From Eremophila alpestris peregrina (lineage: Eukaryota > Chordata > Aves > Passeriformes > Alaudidae), in assembly GCA_009792885.1 (NCBI GenBank), contig WMCF01000007.1:11773546-11837545 (forward strand): DNA of 64,000 nt, in the 5' to 3' direction. Position numbers and translations under genes: made by a program. How positions within the stretch are numbered: position 1 is the stretch's first letter; every line of letters begins with the position of its first letter. The notes below the pieces were generated by a model. That model worked only from the letters and a program-made list of their open reading frames with translations, was not told the DNA's origin and ran no database searches. This document shows positions 25,165 to 37,790 of the stretch, in pieces.

Positions 25165-25415
25165 CAAAAACCTCACAATAGTACCTCACAGTCTCAGATG
25201 AATTTGTCTTCCAATACTACTGTGAAGCAGGGAAGTCAATTTATCTTCTTTTCACAGACAGGGACCTGAGGCACAGAGAGGCTAAAGCCCAGATTCAGAC
25301 AATTTGAATGCCAGCTAAATCTCAAAGTCTTGTGTTTCCAATTGGCTAGGTGCCTCTGGCACAGTGTCCAAGGTCATATAGGATGGCTGTGGCAAAACTG
25401 AAGACTGAATCTAAT
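25165..25415 (-). repeat. ancient MIR/L2-like amniote repeat, degraded
   Basis: The stretch GGGACCTGAGGCACAGAGAG at 25261-25280, preceded by TTTTCACAGACA, followed later by GTCCAAGGTCATATAGGATG at about 25366-25385 and GGCAAAACTGAAGACTGAA, follows the order of the complement of MIR/L2-type repeats of amniotes. The normal join between the two blocks is interrupted by about 75 extra bases. Such old copies are rarely readable in birds. The family call is from recognition of these blocks only; SINE versus LINE tail is not resolved. Confidence 0.55.
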
Positions 25416-26685
25416 TTTTGCTCACCCAAAGTAGGGCTCTAAATCACAGGACAATTGTATTTTGGGGATATATTTTTATCACATAGTATCAAGGGGTAGC
25501 TTCCACCAGTCTGGCTTACATCTCAGAACTGCTTTCACATCTTGAAAGGTCCCAAATATGCAGGAATAGTTTAGCTTAGGAATTTTTAAGTCACAAAATT
25601 CAACCAAGATACATTCAGTGTCTGTGCCATGAGTTGATCTCAACTAACAAAACACAGGAACATTTACATTCCAATTACATGGAAAACCATGCTGTTTGCA
25701 CTAAATTTACATTTTCCAAATGCTCCCCTCTACAGCATGCTGGTCAGTCTGAAGGAACTATTAAAAAAAAAACCCTTCTAAGCAGGAAAAAACTAAATAA
25801 TAGTTGAATGAAAAAATTTATATCCATATTCTTCGTCAAATAAAAAAATATCATGTTTGTAGACAACTTGAACAGTTTAATCCCCACAACAGCAGATTTT
25901 GGGGGAAAAAGGAAAAAACTAAATCAAAATGTCTGAGTGCAGGTTAGCCAATAATATGAGAAAAATTAGAATGGTCTTTGGTTTTAATTAGACCAGACTT
26001 GCTTGATTAGCCCCCCATGCTACTTTTCCTTAAAGTATGAAAAGTATATTCATATAGAAACACTGACATTCATTTATAGAAAAGAATGTAAACAGCAGAT
26101 AAGCAAGGAATTTGAAGTCATTAATGCATATATGCTGTGATTGCATAAAATCTACTTCCAAATTATTTTTTTTAAATTTCATTTTGGTTCATTTTCCTGG
26201 AGTTTCAGCCACACACAAAGGAATGTATTTTCAGGTACCTAAACTCACTAACAGATGCATATAAGAGTGAACAGCAATTGTTTGGCTGTGTGACTATGTG
26301 ACAATGACATTACTGGGAATTTCCATGACTGCAACTCAGAAGTGGATCCAAGTATTTCATTCAGATCGTATGATACAGATCTGACCCCAACACAAACCAG
26401 TGATACAGATGCTGGAGATGGGAAATGCTGTCTCTTGGACCAGATCTAGGACAACTTGGTTTTGGGATCCACTTCTCTCCATAACAGTTTTTTGCTCAAT
26501 TGGCAGTCCCCTGTGTTAGGCTCTTCAATATCTCTGCCTTCTGAAAAGCCTTGCTAATGCTCAGAACCTCAATATTTGATTTCAAGAGATATGTACTTAA
26601 GCAGTGTGGAGGTTTATGAGCCCGCTCCATATTTTACTATGAACACTCAGTCCTTGAACGTACCCTCATCAGAGATGGTGACTTC
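25416..26685. other. unique DNA, no gene seen
   Basis: No recognised repeat, frame or RNA. The composition is like the rest of the window. Confidence 0.5.
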
Positions 26686-26782
26686 ATATATGTATATATG
26701 CATATGTATATATGTATATATGTATATATGTATATATGTATATATGTATATATGTATATATGTATATATGTATATATGTATA
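26686..26782. repeat. tandem repeat of an 8-bp unit GTATATAT
   Basis: At least nine near-perfect consecutive copies of GTATATAT, with slightly imperfect copies at the left edge. Because 8 is not a multiple of 3, an 8-codon cycle repeats in every frame without a stop. This explains the apparent 104-codon frame at 26576-26890, whose middle is a Tyr/Ile/Met/Cys/Val repeat and which I do not regard as a gene. Confidence 0.97.
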
Positions 26783-29700
26783 CTGGTGCTGGATTTCACT
26801 GGTGGTTTTCAAGCAGTTGTTTTTACTAGTCCCACTTATCAGAACTCATGGTGGCTAGGAACTTTTAGCTCACTTTCTTTTAATTTGTAGTGTAGTTTTG
26901 GTTTAGGTTGTTAAAGATGTCACCAGCAGATTGAATACCTTTCAGATAATCTCAGTCTGTGTGACACTGGCTGCCAGTGGTTTATTCTCATGCAAGCAAA
27001 CATATGTTTCTCAAAAATGTTATGCCCTTCTAACAAATATACCATGTATTTTTTAAGAAGAAGCAGAAGCACATTTTTAAACCATTCAACAACCCAGTTT
27101 TGTTTACCATTAACAGCTACAGCTCAGACAATATCTGGTGGCATTGTAAGAAGCGACAACTTAGCAGTCAGGCAAGGCAGAGGACTACTGTCTAGCCAAC
27201 ATGAATTTCACTTGCAGTTCACTGCCCCAAAGTGAAGCAGACAGTGCAGTAAAGCTTTTCTTAACTCTGTCTTCTAGCTCAATCCTAATCCTCCAGGGTA
27301 TCTAGCATCCCACAGTTTTAGCTATAGTTCCCACAAATTCCTTTCGCTTAGCTGAACATGGGTGCCTCACCTCTGAAATTGGCTTACATAAAGAGAAGAG
27401 AACTAGGTTAGAAACTCTTTGACTAACTTTGGAGCCTATTTGGGTGTAAGTAATTGTCTTCACTATGACTCTTAAGTTGATTCATATTCAGAAACATATC
27501 CAAAAATTTTAAAATATTCCTGAGATATAGGCTTTTATAGGATGTTGGAATTCTTTGGTCTTTCTCTTTGCTTTGAAGTAGAAATATTTTTGACGGGTTG
27601 GCTCATTTGAAGGACAGCAATCAGAACCATCTGATTTCTCTATTGCATGCTCCCAAACTTAGACTCGTGCCTTAAAGCTGTGCTTCTGATGACCATTTTA
27701 GACAAAGCTGATTTTTCTGTATATCCATGTGAGTAAAGGAGCAAATACCAGCTTGTACACTGAAGCAGGGATTGCCACTATGAGTATCAGCTTAAACAGA
27801 AAAGCCAAATATGAAGATATCAGTAAAGAGTACAGCTGGATGATATTTTAATGCATACAACTAGTAGCCACATATAATATGTGCTTATCTTTTTTCTTTC
27901 TGCCTTTGGCTATTGGAAGAAGAGGCCTTTTCTTGCTGTTGTGTCCTCTTGATCTTCACAGAGATTTCCTATTGTCAACAATTAAAATTTCTTTTCCTAT
28001 AGCTTTTGCAATAAAATACAGGGGAGCTGATTCTTTTTTCTCAAGAAAAGACTGGATTTGTTTGATGGGTAATTTTATATTTAATATAAGAATTGTGAAA
28101 ATTTTGATCTATTAATTTTAGTATTAGTATTAATATTTTATAATATAATTTTCATATTATAGCCACTTCATGCATATGTGGGAAAACCTATTACCAGAGA
28201 CCCAGCCACCACCCAATCTGTTCCCCCATAGCCTAGCTGACAATCTAATTCTTCTCACTATTTTTTATTTTTTTTTTTTAATATTTTGTCATCTTGCACA
28301 GACTTTTTGTTTTGCACTCAGAAGAACTTCCTCATCTCACTTTTCTTGACACTGGGAAATTTCCACCCCAAAACTTTCATTTTAATTAAATGGTGCGTTG
28401 GATGAAATACCTTTGCACAAAACTCTGTCTAACTCTGTATTTCATCCTAGTTACAGTTTAAATTCCTTAAACATGGGAATGGCATTAGAAAGAATTGAAT
28501 CTTCACATTCTATAATTTCCTTATGATGCTGCTGATTTTCAAGAATGAAAAATGTGTTGTGAGTAAGAAACAGAAAAAGTCTCTAGGCAAAAATGTTCTG
28601 CAACATTTTAGGGCCTTTTGAAGATTATTTTCCAGTTTTTCATGGATTTGTTTCTATAATATAATAGCTAATAGCTCTTATACAGTATAATGTATAACGT
28701 ATAAATACTGATAAAAGGGAACATGCTGAAAAGGAATATATTTTATTCCTGGCCAGTACCTGCTTCCCTTAATATCAGACCTGTGGGAGCAATAGTGCCT
28801 TCATTATCAGGACATAGGGCCTCACCACTGTTTTGTGAGATTTTATGTGTCCCCTAACTTAAAGAAAAATGCAAAAATAACTCTGAAATCATTCTTTTTC
28901 CTCTCATGAACTAGGTGATGAGGATCACTTTTCTTCAATTCTTTTCATGCCCCAACATGAGATTTCTATTCTGTGTAACTGAAAAAGCTCTTATGTGTAG
29001 CAGACAATTATGATAAGCTGATAAAAACAAAAATCCTGTAAATCTTGCTCCTTTTAAGTAGGGCTATGAATGATAAAATTTGATGCAGTTCTTTAATTAA
29101 TAACAGCAACTTTTTGACTCAAGCACAGCTCAAAATTTAATGTAGCACAAACCTGTGCAATAGAAATAGAGTATGACTAATAATATAATGTGCAATTAAT
29201 TTAATTAATGGGTTCATCCAAAGAAAATTTCTACTAATTATAAACAATCTCAACTTACATTCACAAGCAAAGCATTCTTTATTTTTTTTTAAAGTAAGCA
29301 GATAATTCATCTCCCATCTTTTTACGCACTTATATGCACTGGAAATACCACTGCTAATATTGGACAATTTACTGAGTAGTTGTTTCCTGAAGTGCCATGT
29401 GTTTCACAGATGTTTTAAAGGAACATCTTGCTTTTCAAAACTTGCAGAAGAGCACTTGTTCTTCTCACTACTCTGTGTGGCACCATCCAAAGGCTCAAGA
29501 TCATGCCAAAAGAAGAAATAGTCATGTTATGGTAATACAAGTTAGTTCTTTGACTTCTCAAGAGAGAAAATTGCCTCACCTGCAGCTGTGGTCTACTGCA
29601 GCTACCAAAGTTACTTTAAATAAAGTTGCTGTGCTGCTCCATCTGATGTGCTTCTGTTTGTGATGCAGCCACAGCTAATGGCATGATTATTCCTGTTCAG

Positions 29701-30837
29701 CAAGAGGGAAAATATCTTATGCCTTACAGCTCTTGCTAGCTGAGTTGCCTGTTTTTAGAGGATGGCAATGCATGGGAATTGCTAGTTGCTATAATGATTG
29801 TCAGATGTATTCAGTGTTATCCCTTTATATTTCTGCGTTATATTGCCCTCTTTCTTGCTGTACTCTTTCCACTTCAACAGTTGAAATGTGATGTGAATTA
29901 CAAGAGGCACCTTAGATAAGAAAATACCAACTTTACATAATTTGACCCCTGGCTGTTGCTCTTTTTCTAATTCGACTAATACCATCTAGGGGCAGCTATA
30001 TACACCTTTGGGTATATAAAAGTTTAATGGTAGAAGCATAAATAAAACAAAATAAACTAATGGGACAGGACTGTAAAGCTGAATATTTGGTGGATTCAGG
30101 GTTCCTTTCCTAGGTTTTAGAAAGATGGGAAGCTTACAGTGGAAAATTTACATCTTTGAAGAACTTTGATAATGGAGTCACACATCAATGACAGAGTATT
30201 AATGAACTATGCTTTAAACGTTGATAGGTGAAAACTCAATTCAAAGGGGAAAAAAATGTGAACTCATTCTTTCCATTTTTATTACTGTGTGCAATAACTG
30301 CTTATAATGTTGAAGAAATGAACACTCAACTCCATTTTTAGCTATTAACCACATTTATTAAGAACCATTAACATAGACTGATGGAATTTTATTTCAAGAA
30401 CACGACAGTGCAGATAACTTGGTTTCATCTTAGGCTTTTTTTAGCAGACTTTTTATAGATTTTCTTTTTTCCACTCACCCTCATACCTATTGCATCCTCT
30501 TGGAAATTCATTTCGACAATAGTTTAAACTAATGTGAAAAAAGTTTCAGAAGAATTCCTTTGACCAAGTGTAGAAAGGAAGTTGTAGCATTTTCAGTGAC
30601 TTTCAAAGCTACTTCACACGTAGGTAATACAAAAGAATGTCTTAATTGCTGTGGTGGGTTGACCTTGGCTAAGGGGACAAACTCCCATCCAGATACTCAG
30701 ACTCAAGTCATACTCACTTCTATCCCAAATGGCATAGAAGCCATAATGGAAAAGCTCTTGGGCTGAGAAAAGGAAAGAGAGGCAAAATTAATTTAAATAT
30801 TGCCAGTTAAAATAGACTTGGCTTGTAAGAAACCAAG

Positions 30838-30908
30838 ACAAAAAAAACACCCCAAAAAAAACAACCAACCAACCAACCAAAACCCAACCTCAAACAACAA
30901 CAACAAAT
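30838..30908. repeat. A/C-rich tract with (CCAA)n core
   Basis: A runs with CACCCC are followed by four CCAA units and then CAA triplets at about 30892-30906. This is low-complexity DNA with no coding meaning. The 60-codon minus-strand frame at 30793-30975 that spans it owes its Phe/Leu/Gly/Trp-rich composition to this tract. Confidence 0.85.
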
Positions 30909-33900
30909 CAATACCTTTCCCTCTGTCTTTTCCCAGCCTTGCCTGAGTAAGGAAGCGTGCCACCAGAACTGCCACCTTGGTCTAACAGTGGGCAGAATTT
31001 CACCTGTTTAAGATATTGATAGAGAGAGTCCTTTGGAAGTTAGTCCTGAAGGAAAAATGAGTCCAGGAAGGCTGGATGTACTTATTCTTATTGATATAAG
31101 GAAATCTTATCAATACAGAAGATGCCTGTCCCCTTCTGCTGTAACACAAACCCATCAAGGAAGAGGATGGCCAGACTTCCCAGGCCTGAGCTTAGAGACC
31201 TATATGCCCATGATAAAATCTTTCAGTGGCATGAATACAGTAAGCTACTTAGGTTGTTCATGAACCTGTTTTAGATGACACTATCAGTTTCTTCAGTAAT
31301 TCTACTACGGTGGAACTCTTGGCTAGCATTTTTGGTCCCCACATGTGAACAACAAAAGCAGAATAGAAACAGTTCTTTTGTTACTAAAAATCAATCTTCT
31401 GTTCCTGAGTTACTCAAATTTAAGGCTACTCCAATTTTAATTAGCTACTGGCCCCAGCCTGGGTGGGTAGAAGAGCAAATGAGACAAAGAACAGGAGTAA
31501 CCCAGGTGATCTAGGAAAAAGGCTGAAGCTCTCTTTCTCTTGGGTTTTGTAGGAAGAGAAACTGGTGCTTCTTTAACTGGGTACTTCTTCCTCCACTAAG
31601 GTGGTCAGTGTTTGAGGTCTCTCCAGAGTGCTTCCATCTACTTTATTTAGGATGTGAATTTTTTTCTACTAACTTTAGTTGCCCAAGTCTTGGTATATGA
31701 TGTTCATTTCTCTATGTTTCTACCTACCTAGTACACAATGTATCATATGTGCAACAAGTACTTCTGGAGGGTAAGACAGGGTCATGAAATGAGATGAATC
31801 ACTCTCTGGAGGTATTTCTCTCTTGCTTCATTAACTGTAGAAGATAAAGATGATGAATCTATCTAACACTGAATGTACATAGAATTAACAGGAAAGAATG
31901 TATGTCCCTATTACATTAAGTTTCAGTTCACCTAGTTCTCACTGGAAATACATTCTGTCTAGGTCAGTTGTTGGAGAACTCACACAAAAAGACAGGGAAG
32001 TAGATTACAAACACTCCTCAGTATGAGGGGATAAGAGATTGAATCCATAATTCCCTTTTTCCAGGAAACACTATTAAGTAGCCTAGGTATCTGTGTACTC
32101 CATCAGCCTTGTTGTTGTCTAGGAATGCAAGACTAAATGCTTCAGGGAAGCAACAAGAGGGGCAGTGAGTTTTGAATATCAGTTACAGCACAGAAGAGGG
32201 AGATTATATGGTGCTTTTGTTCCACAACAAAAATGGGAACAAAAGATAACTTTTAACAATTTACATAGTATAATGAACGATGGACAGACATAAAAGCCTT
32301 CTGGAATTCCACTGCCATTAAAGCTGCTTCTGCCAGACAGTCTGCATGACATTTCCTGCCCATTAGGACTGATACAGAAAAGAGGCAGTGGAATAGGAGG
32401 TGAATTCACTTGGAAAAACCATAATCTACCTGATAAGCCATTTCTATGCCTTGATCCCAGCTACAATAAGTAGTTATTCCATTTAGACAATCAGGAATCT
32501 ACTATAGAAAAAAAATGTAATTCCCACCCAGCACCACTGTGGTTTTGTCAACACTTGAGTGATAAAAGAGGATGCAAAAATGAAAGAGTGCTAAGGAACT
32601 CTGATCCATAGAAAGGCACCACTGCACACACAGGTGATTTCACTGCATGAGGTAGCTTTTGATGAAGTCCTGGACTGCTCAAAATCTTTAAGTGCTTAGA
32701 TGCTTCTGAAGAGTACAGTCTGAATGAGATATACCATGTATTTATGTCCTACATAGAGCATCTAAAAAGAAAAAACCAAAACCATTAAGGTAAGTATTTT
32801 TAAAATAATGTTTGTTATTTGTAAAAAACTAGTTATCATTAATAATTATTATAAAGTAATTAATAGGAACCTAGCATTCAGCAAAGTGTTATAATTACAA
32901 AAATACAGCAAAATCTGAGCTTTTTCAATTATAACAGAATTTTTTACATAGCCACAGAAGAGGCTTTTAGTCAAAGTTATGTTTCTCCTTTATTATCTTT
33001 ACAATCAGCCATCTAATCTCTTCTTCCTACTGGGGCCAAAATTTTCTTGATTTTTCAATCCTAATGCTCAAATGCAATTAATTTCATTCATAAAATTTCT
33101 AAGAAAAAGGTATTTCTTACTTTTCAAGTGCCTATTGTGCCAACCAGTGAAAATTAATTTTATATATTTCAAGAACATATAGAAGCCCACACCTATAATA
33201 TTCAGTTCTAGATACGAACACATCTTCAAATGGATTTAAATGCATAGATAAACATACCTCAAAATTGTTTTATGTCACACAGAATGCAGCTTGCATATAT
33301 GGGCTTTCTTAAACCACACTTAAAATGTATTTTCTGTTACTTATGAAAACATGCAAAGTAAGTAAAAAGATGTCTCCTGTACAAAGTATGTTATAAAATA
33401 TCTTCCCATTTTGGATATCAGTGTGTAAGATACTTCTGAAAATTCACATTTATAAAGAACAAATGTTCATTTTTCCCAATCTACAGGTTATACAAAAGAC
33501 TCATTATGAATTATTTTGCTATTGATGTTTTTCTTGTCTTTGATTTTCTGACTGATCTACTGCAAGTGTGTTGTGTCATTCTATTCCTCCATCACATCAC
33601 TTTAGGAGTCAGCATAACAGAACATGACTGATTCAACTGAAAACTTCAAAATGACAATGTAAGTGAAAAATGTGGTTAAAGCCACTGTGGTTTGGTTAAG
33701 AGAACTGTTCAGTCAGAGTGGCTTCATGTTAACTTTTGTTTTCTCAATCCACATAACTCCATGGTTGATGATAATTTTGCACACATTTGTTCACATTGCA
33801 AGCTTGTGATTTTACTAAGCTAGAGAACGGAAATCTGAAAAATTGAATTTCTGTCCTAAAATCTGCAACACTTTTTCTACTACCATCTATGTAATATTTA

Positions 33901-34665
33901 TTCTTTGATACAAAATGTCTTATGTATAGATAAACAGGGAAGAAATAATATTTCAGCCATATGTAACTATTACTTTAAGAAATGTTTAATTAAATGATTC
34001 AGATATTTATCAAACATTTTCTCAATAACTTGTTTGAATTAGAAAAAGAATCCTGCTGACATAAATATTTTTCCCAATAACTTCATATAGATAGAATATC
34101 TTCTAAAACCATTGTACCAGAATTTTGCAGCTGAGGGTTGAACGCATTTAAAAGCTATCTATCATTTTGTGCAATTGTGTCATTGCAGCAATTGCAAACA
34201 CAGTGACAGAGTTAATTTTTTATGTACTTTGTGTACAGGACCAGATCATCATTGTTGAATCACTTGTCAGAAATAAAAATTTGTCCTCGGAAGCAGAGGC
34301 AAAACTGATAGCACCTAAAAGTCTCCATAGCTGCTGAAGCTCAGTATTCAATGCCATTGGTATTTGTATTTCCCAGTTCCTCTGCTTTTCAGCCTTGTAC
34401 CTGTCTGAAGACTTCAATTGTTTAAGGACAACGATTTTATTTAAGAGTAAATTTAAGTCTAATCAAGATCAAATTGTCCTGACACCCACATTTTAAACCT
34501 AAACACGTTTATGACATGTTTCAACAGTGAGAAGTGTTCTATGGCCAGGTTATACTTGCACCAGCTGACAGGATACAATGATTTTCTATGGGTTGCTATT
34601 ATGTTTTCCATGATTTTTATGTCACAGGCCACAAACATTCTTCATGCCTAATTTATACGCTAACA

Positions 34666-34734
34666 TAAGCAATTCCATACCTAAGCAATTCCATAAATTT
34701 TCTTATATATGTTTGTTAACATAAGCAAATCCAT
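34666..34734 (+). repeat. three copies of a 13-14 bp motif
   Basis: TAAGCAATTCCATA occurs at 34666-34679 and 34682-34695 (16-bp period), and a one-mismatch copy, TAAGCAAATCCAT, occurs at 34722-34734. The first and third copies share the upstream AACA as well. It looks like a local duplication. Confidence 0.85.
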
Positions 34735-36348
34735 CAGGATTCCCAATTGTCCCTGAGAATTTTGGCTCACATTTACCAAGTGTTTAGGCTTCATCATTTT
34801 GAGCATTGTAGGACTGTCTCCAGGAAGGGAATTCATGAACCTGAACTAGTTGCTTTCCTTTCCTAAGCAAAATAGGGGAAAATTAACCATCTATAAATCT
34901 TCATTTCCGAGGACTGGAGGGTTTCTGTGTGGCAATACCTACACCAGGAAATAGTGCCTGACAGATTCTCTTTACCTCTTGCACCTGTGAAAAATTGATG
35001 CATGAATCTGAGATTTCAATCCCAGCTTCCCTCCTGGGTTGAGATTCTTGTGGTGGGCTGAGTAAGGAGCTGGCCACATTGGTTCCCTTTGCACTCACTT
35101 CAAATCAGAGCTGTGTTAAACTCCTTTCTCACAAGGAGGGAATTCAACATTTCTTTGTCTTCCAGGATAGCATGTGGGGCCATGCTGGGGTTCTTCTTCC
35201 AGGCATTGAACTATCAATGGTTCTGGCAATTTTCTGAGATGGAAAAAGCAGTGAATTTTTGTGATGTCCATGTCTTCTTTTTTCTTGTCAGGATCTTGAG
35301 TCAGTATGAAGCTACTATAAAAAGCAAAGTATTTCCTGTCATATCAGGCAGTTATCTAAGCTTAGGATGAAGGCATTTAGAGTTCTTCAGCATCTAACTC
35401 CTATGGTGATTTTCTACACAACATAGATATTTAAATTTCACCAAAGTGAAATGATTTAAGCCTTTCAAGTTACAAACAAATCACTACCAGTTTCAAACAC
35501 TTCAATACAATTACTAACACTTTTCTCCAGCATTAAGGAAAGCTGGCAGTATTCCATTTTTCCCCCTTCCAAAAAAGCAAGTGAAAATGCCATACAGTGA
35601 ATGGATCCCCTAGTGTCCTGGCCCACGATAACCTTCAAGCCCCATCAAGAAATTATCTGGAACAATACTGGACATAAAACAACTCCAAGACTGGAAGTGA
35701 GGTGTAATTTAACAGTACCATCAATCCAAGTCTGAATGTGCAGGTTTGCTCTCAGGTGCCAGTGAATCTGGTCCCTGAGTCACTTCTTGCTATGGGCATT
35801 GTCCTTGTAAATCTGAGGTATTTTTTTAGAGCCAGAAGCAAACAAGATTGAAGAGGAACAATGTGACACCTGAGCAACATGAGAGTACAGAATAAATCAG
35901 TGCTCCTGAGTCACCAGCAGTGCCCTGATATAAATGGTAAACTCTTTCTGACTGGTTGTCTGTGCCTGAGTAAAATTACCATGGATTACACAGCAACCTG
36001 AGGTAAATCATTGCAGTTTCTGAGCACACAACAACTTGTATTTAATAATACATAACATGACTGAAAATTTAAATCCTTTTAAAATGTCAAACCTATTTTA
36101 GTTTGTGATGGAAGAAGTATTATATACTGGTTATAAATTATGCCTTATTATCTGAGTGGAAAATCAAAGTGGTAAGAGACTAAAATAATAATAGTTATTT
36201 CTTCAGTGCCTTTAAATATGGGGTTGTCTATAACTGGCACTGCAAAGAGTGTGAGCAAATTTAAATATTCTTTTACTTTAGACAAATAGGAATAGAATAG
36301 AGAACATTAAAGTAGGAATATATATGTATCAAGCTGCATTAATATAGA

Positions 36349-36395
36349 GATCATAATGATCATATTATTGATGCTAATGATTGATGTGATCAAAG
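36349..36395. promoter_or_regulatory. candidate regulatory cluster: GATCAT palindrome, PBX/HOX-like and TCF-like sites
   Basis: GATCAT-A-ATGATC at 36349-36361 is a perfect 13-bp inverted repeat. It is followed within 35 bp by TGATTGATG at 36378-36386, which fits the known PBX-HOX composite site, and GATCAAAG at 36388-36395, which fits the known TCF/LEF site. The motifs are seen in the sequence; enhancer activity is inference, and such short motifs occur by chance in AT-rich DNA. Confidence 0.2.
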
Positions 36396-37597
36396 CTAAA
36401 AATGGCTTCTAGCAGTTGAAAAGGACTATATTAATAGCTTTCTATATAACTTGCAGTATGTGGAGTTGTGGGAAAGAAATTAATGGCCTGTAGTGAAGCT
36501 TTGTCTATACAGCAAAGGCATTCACTAATTTATCCATTTGAAGCTTAACTTGGTATTGTGATAAATCAGGAAATGTATTGTAACATTGCCATAAAGGTGG
36601 TAGTAAAAATATTTTAAAATTTCTTCTATGGGAGGGTGTCCTAGCTGAAGAAGAAATAAAACCAAAATGCAAATAGATGTTGAAAAGTAGTTTGGAAAGA
36701 ACAGAATATAATTTACATTAGTTAAAGTACCTTGGCTAAGATGAAAAAAATAATGAAGGGTTCAATTACTGTCAAGAATCTTGACCATTGTAAAGCCTGT
36801 GAAATCAAATGATGATTTTTAACTTTACAGCATTTAAATCAATTTATTCTTCTATATGCTAACACGGGGCCTGACTTTCCCACTGACTTCAGTAAGTTTC
36901 AGACTCTAGAAAATGAATTTGCAAGTTTCCATTTGATTGATTCTGTGACATCTTTATGTTGGTTTAAGTATATTGGTGTCACTCATCCAGTAATAGTGCA
37001 GTGAGAGGAGAGGCTATAAAGAATGAACAAAGTTTTCCAAGCTCTGAAAAGGTGATTTACTGGTAATCAATCCATGCTTGGTCTAATTCTTGTTATTTTT
37101 TTGGCTATTAATGGTTATACTGTAGTAAGAACAATTAACATTTCAAACATATTTCTTAGGTCTGGGTCTAATTAATTGGTAAAATTATGTCTGTATTTAC
37201 TTCAGCAGAAAACAGATAGAAAAATGCTCAGTATTAATAAAACCAAGCAAGTATCCTCACAAGGTAAAAATCTAACTAACTGTACGTTTTCCTTGCATTG
37301 CTTTGAGGAATGCATTTGGCAGACATCACAGACTTTGTCTTCAGAGACAGACATTAGAAAAAAATTCTTTCTTGGCTGCTTTTCATAACCAAGCCTCAAA
37401 AAATGGGTTTTCATATTAAATAAGTAACCTATTTAACATTATGGCTTCCCAGTTTCAAAAAGATCAATTAGTAATCACATCTTTTCAGGTTACAGCACCA
37501 GAACCAATACCGTATACCATTTTCCTAAATGCCTTTCCAGAGTACTGTCATTACAGATTCTAACATTTCAGGACAACAAATTGAAAGTCTTACAGGG

Positions 37598-37790
37598 CTT
37601 TAATGGTGGTTAAACACTGGAACAAGTTGCCCAGAGAGGTGATGAAATTTCCATCCTTGGAGATATTCAAGTGTGTACTAGAAATGGCCTTGAGCAACTT
37701 GATCTAAGAACATCTGTTTTAAGCAAGGGGAAGGATTAGATTATCTCTGAAGGCTTTTTTCAGTTTAAATTATTGGTTATTTTATGGTTC
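37598..37790 (+). mobile_element. CR1 LINE 3' end fragment
   Basis: The run CACTGGAACAAGTTGCCCAG, then AGAGGTGATGAAATTTCC and CTTGGAGATATTCAAG, is the conserved end of CR1 ORF2. A degraded tail follows to about 37790. No working frame remains. Confidence 0.9.

Larger units (their letters stand above)
26783..37597. other. long unique region almost without recognisable repeats
   Basis: About 10.8 kb in which I recognise no CR1 or LTR sequence, only an A/C-rich tract at 30838-30908, a short triplicated motif at 34666-34734 and runs of A or T. Open frames are at most 93 codons (35089-35370, +) and lack domains. The cluster of short palindromes and homeodomain-like sites at 36340-36400 is listed separately. 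Lack of young insertions can reflect chance or constraint. Confidence 0.5.

Noticed and set aside
26576..26890. 104-codon frame as a membrane-peptide gene
   Set aside because: Its middle is only the translation of the GTATATAT satellite.
35089..35370. 93-codon plus-strand frame
   Set aside because: Hydrophobic but without signal peptide logic, domain or neighbouring exons; probably chance.
36876..36910. GGGCCTGACTTTCCCACTG followed by ACTTCAGT, resembling an old amniote repeat
   Set aside because: Only about 35 bases match a remembered pattern, too short to support a call.
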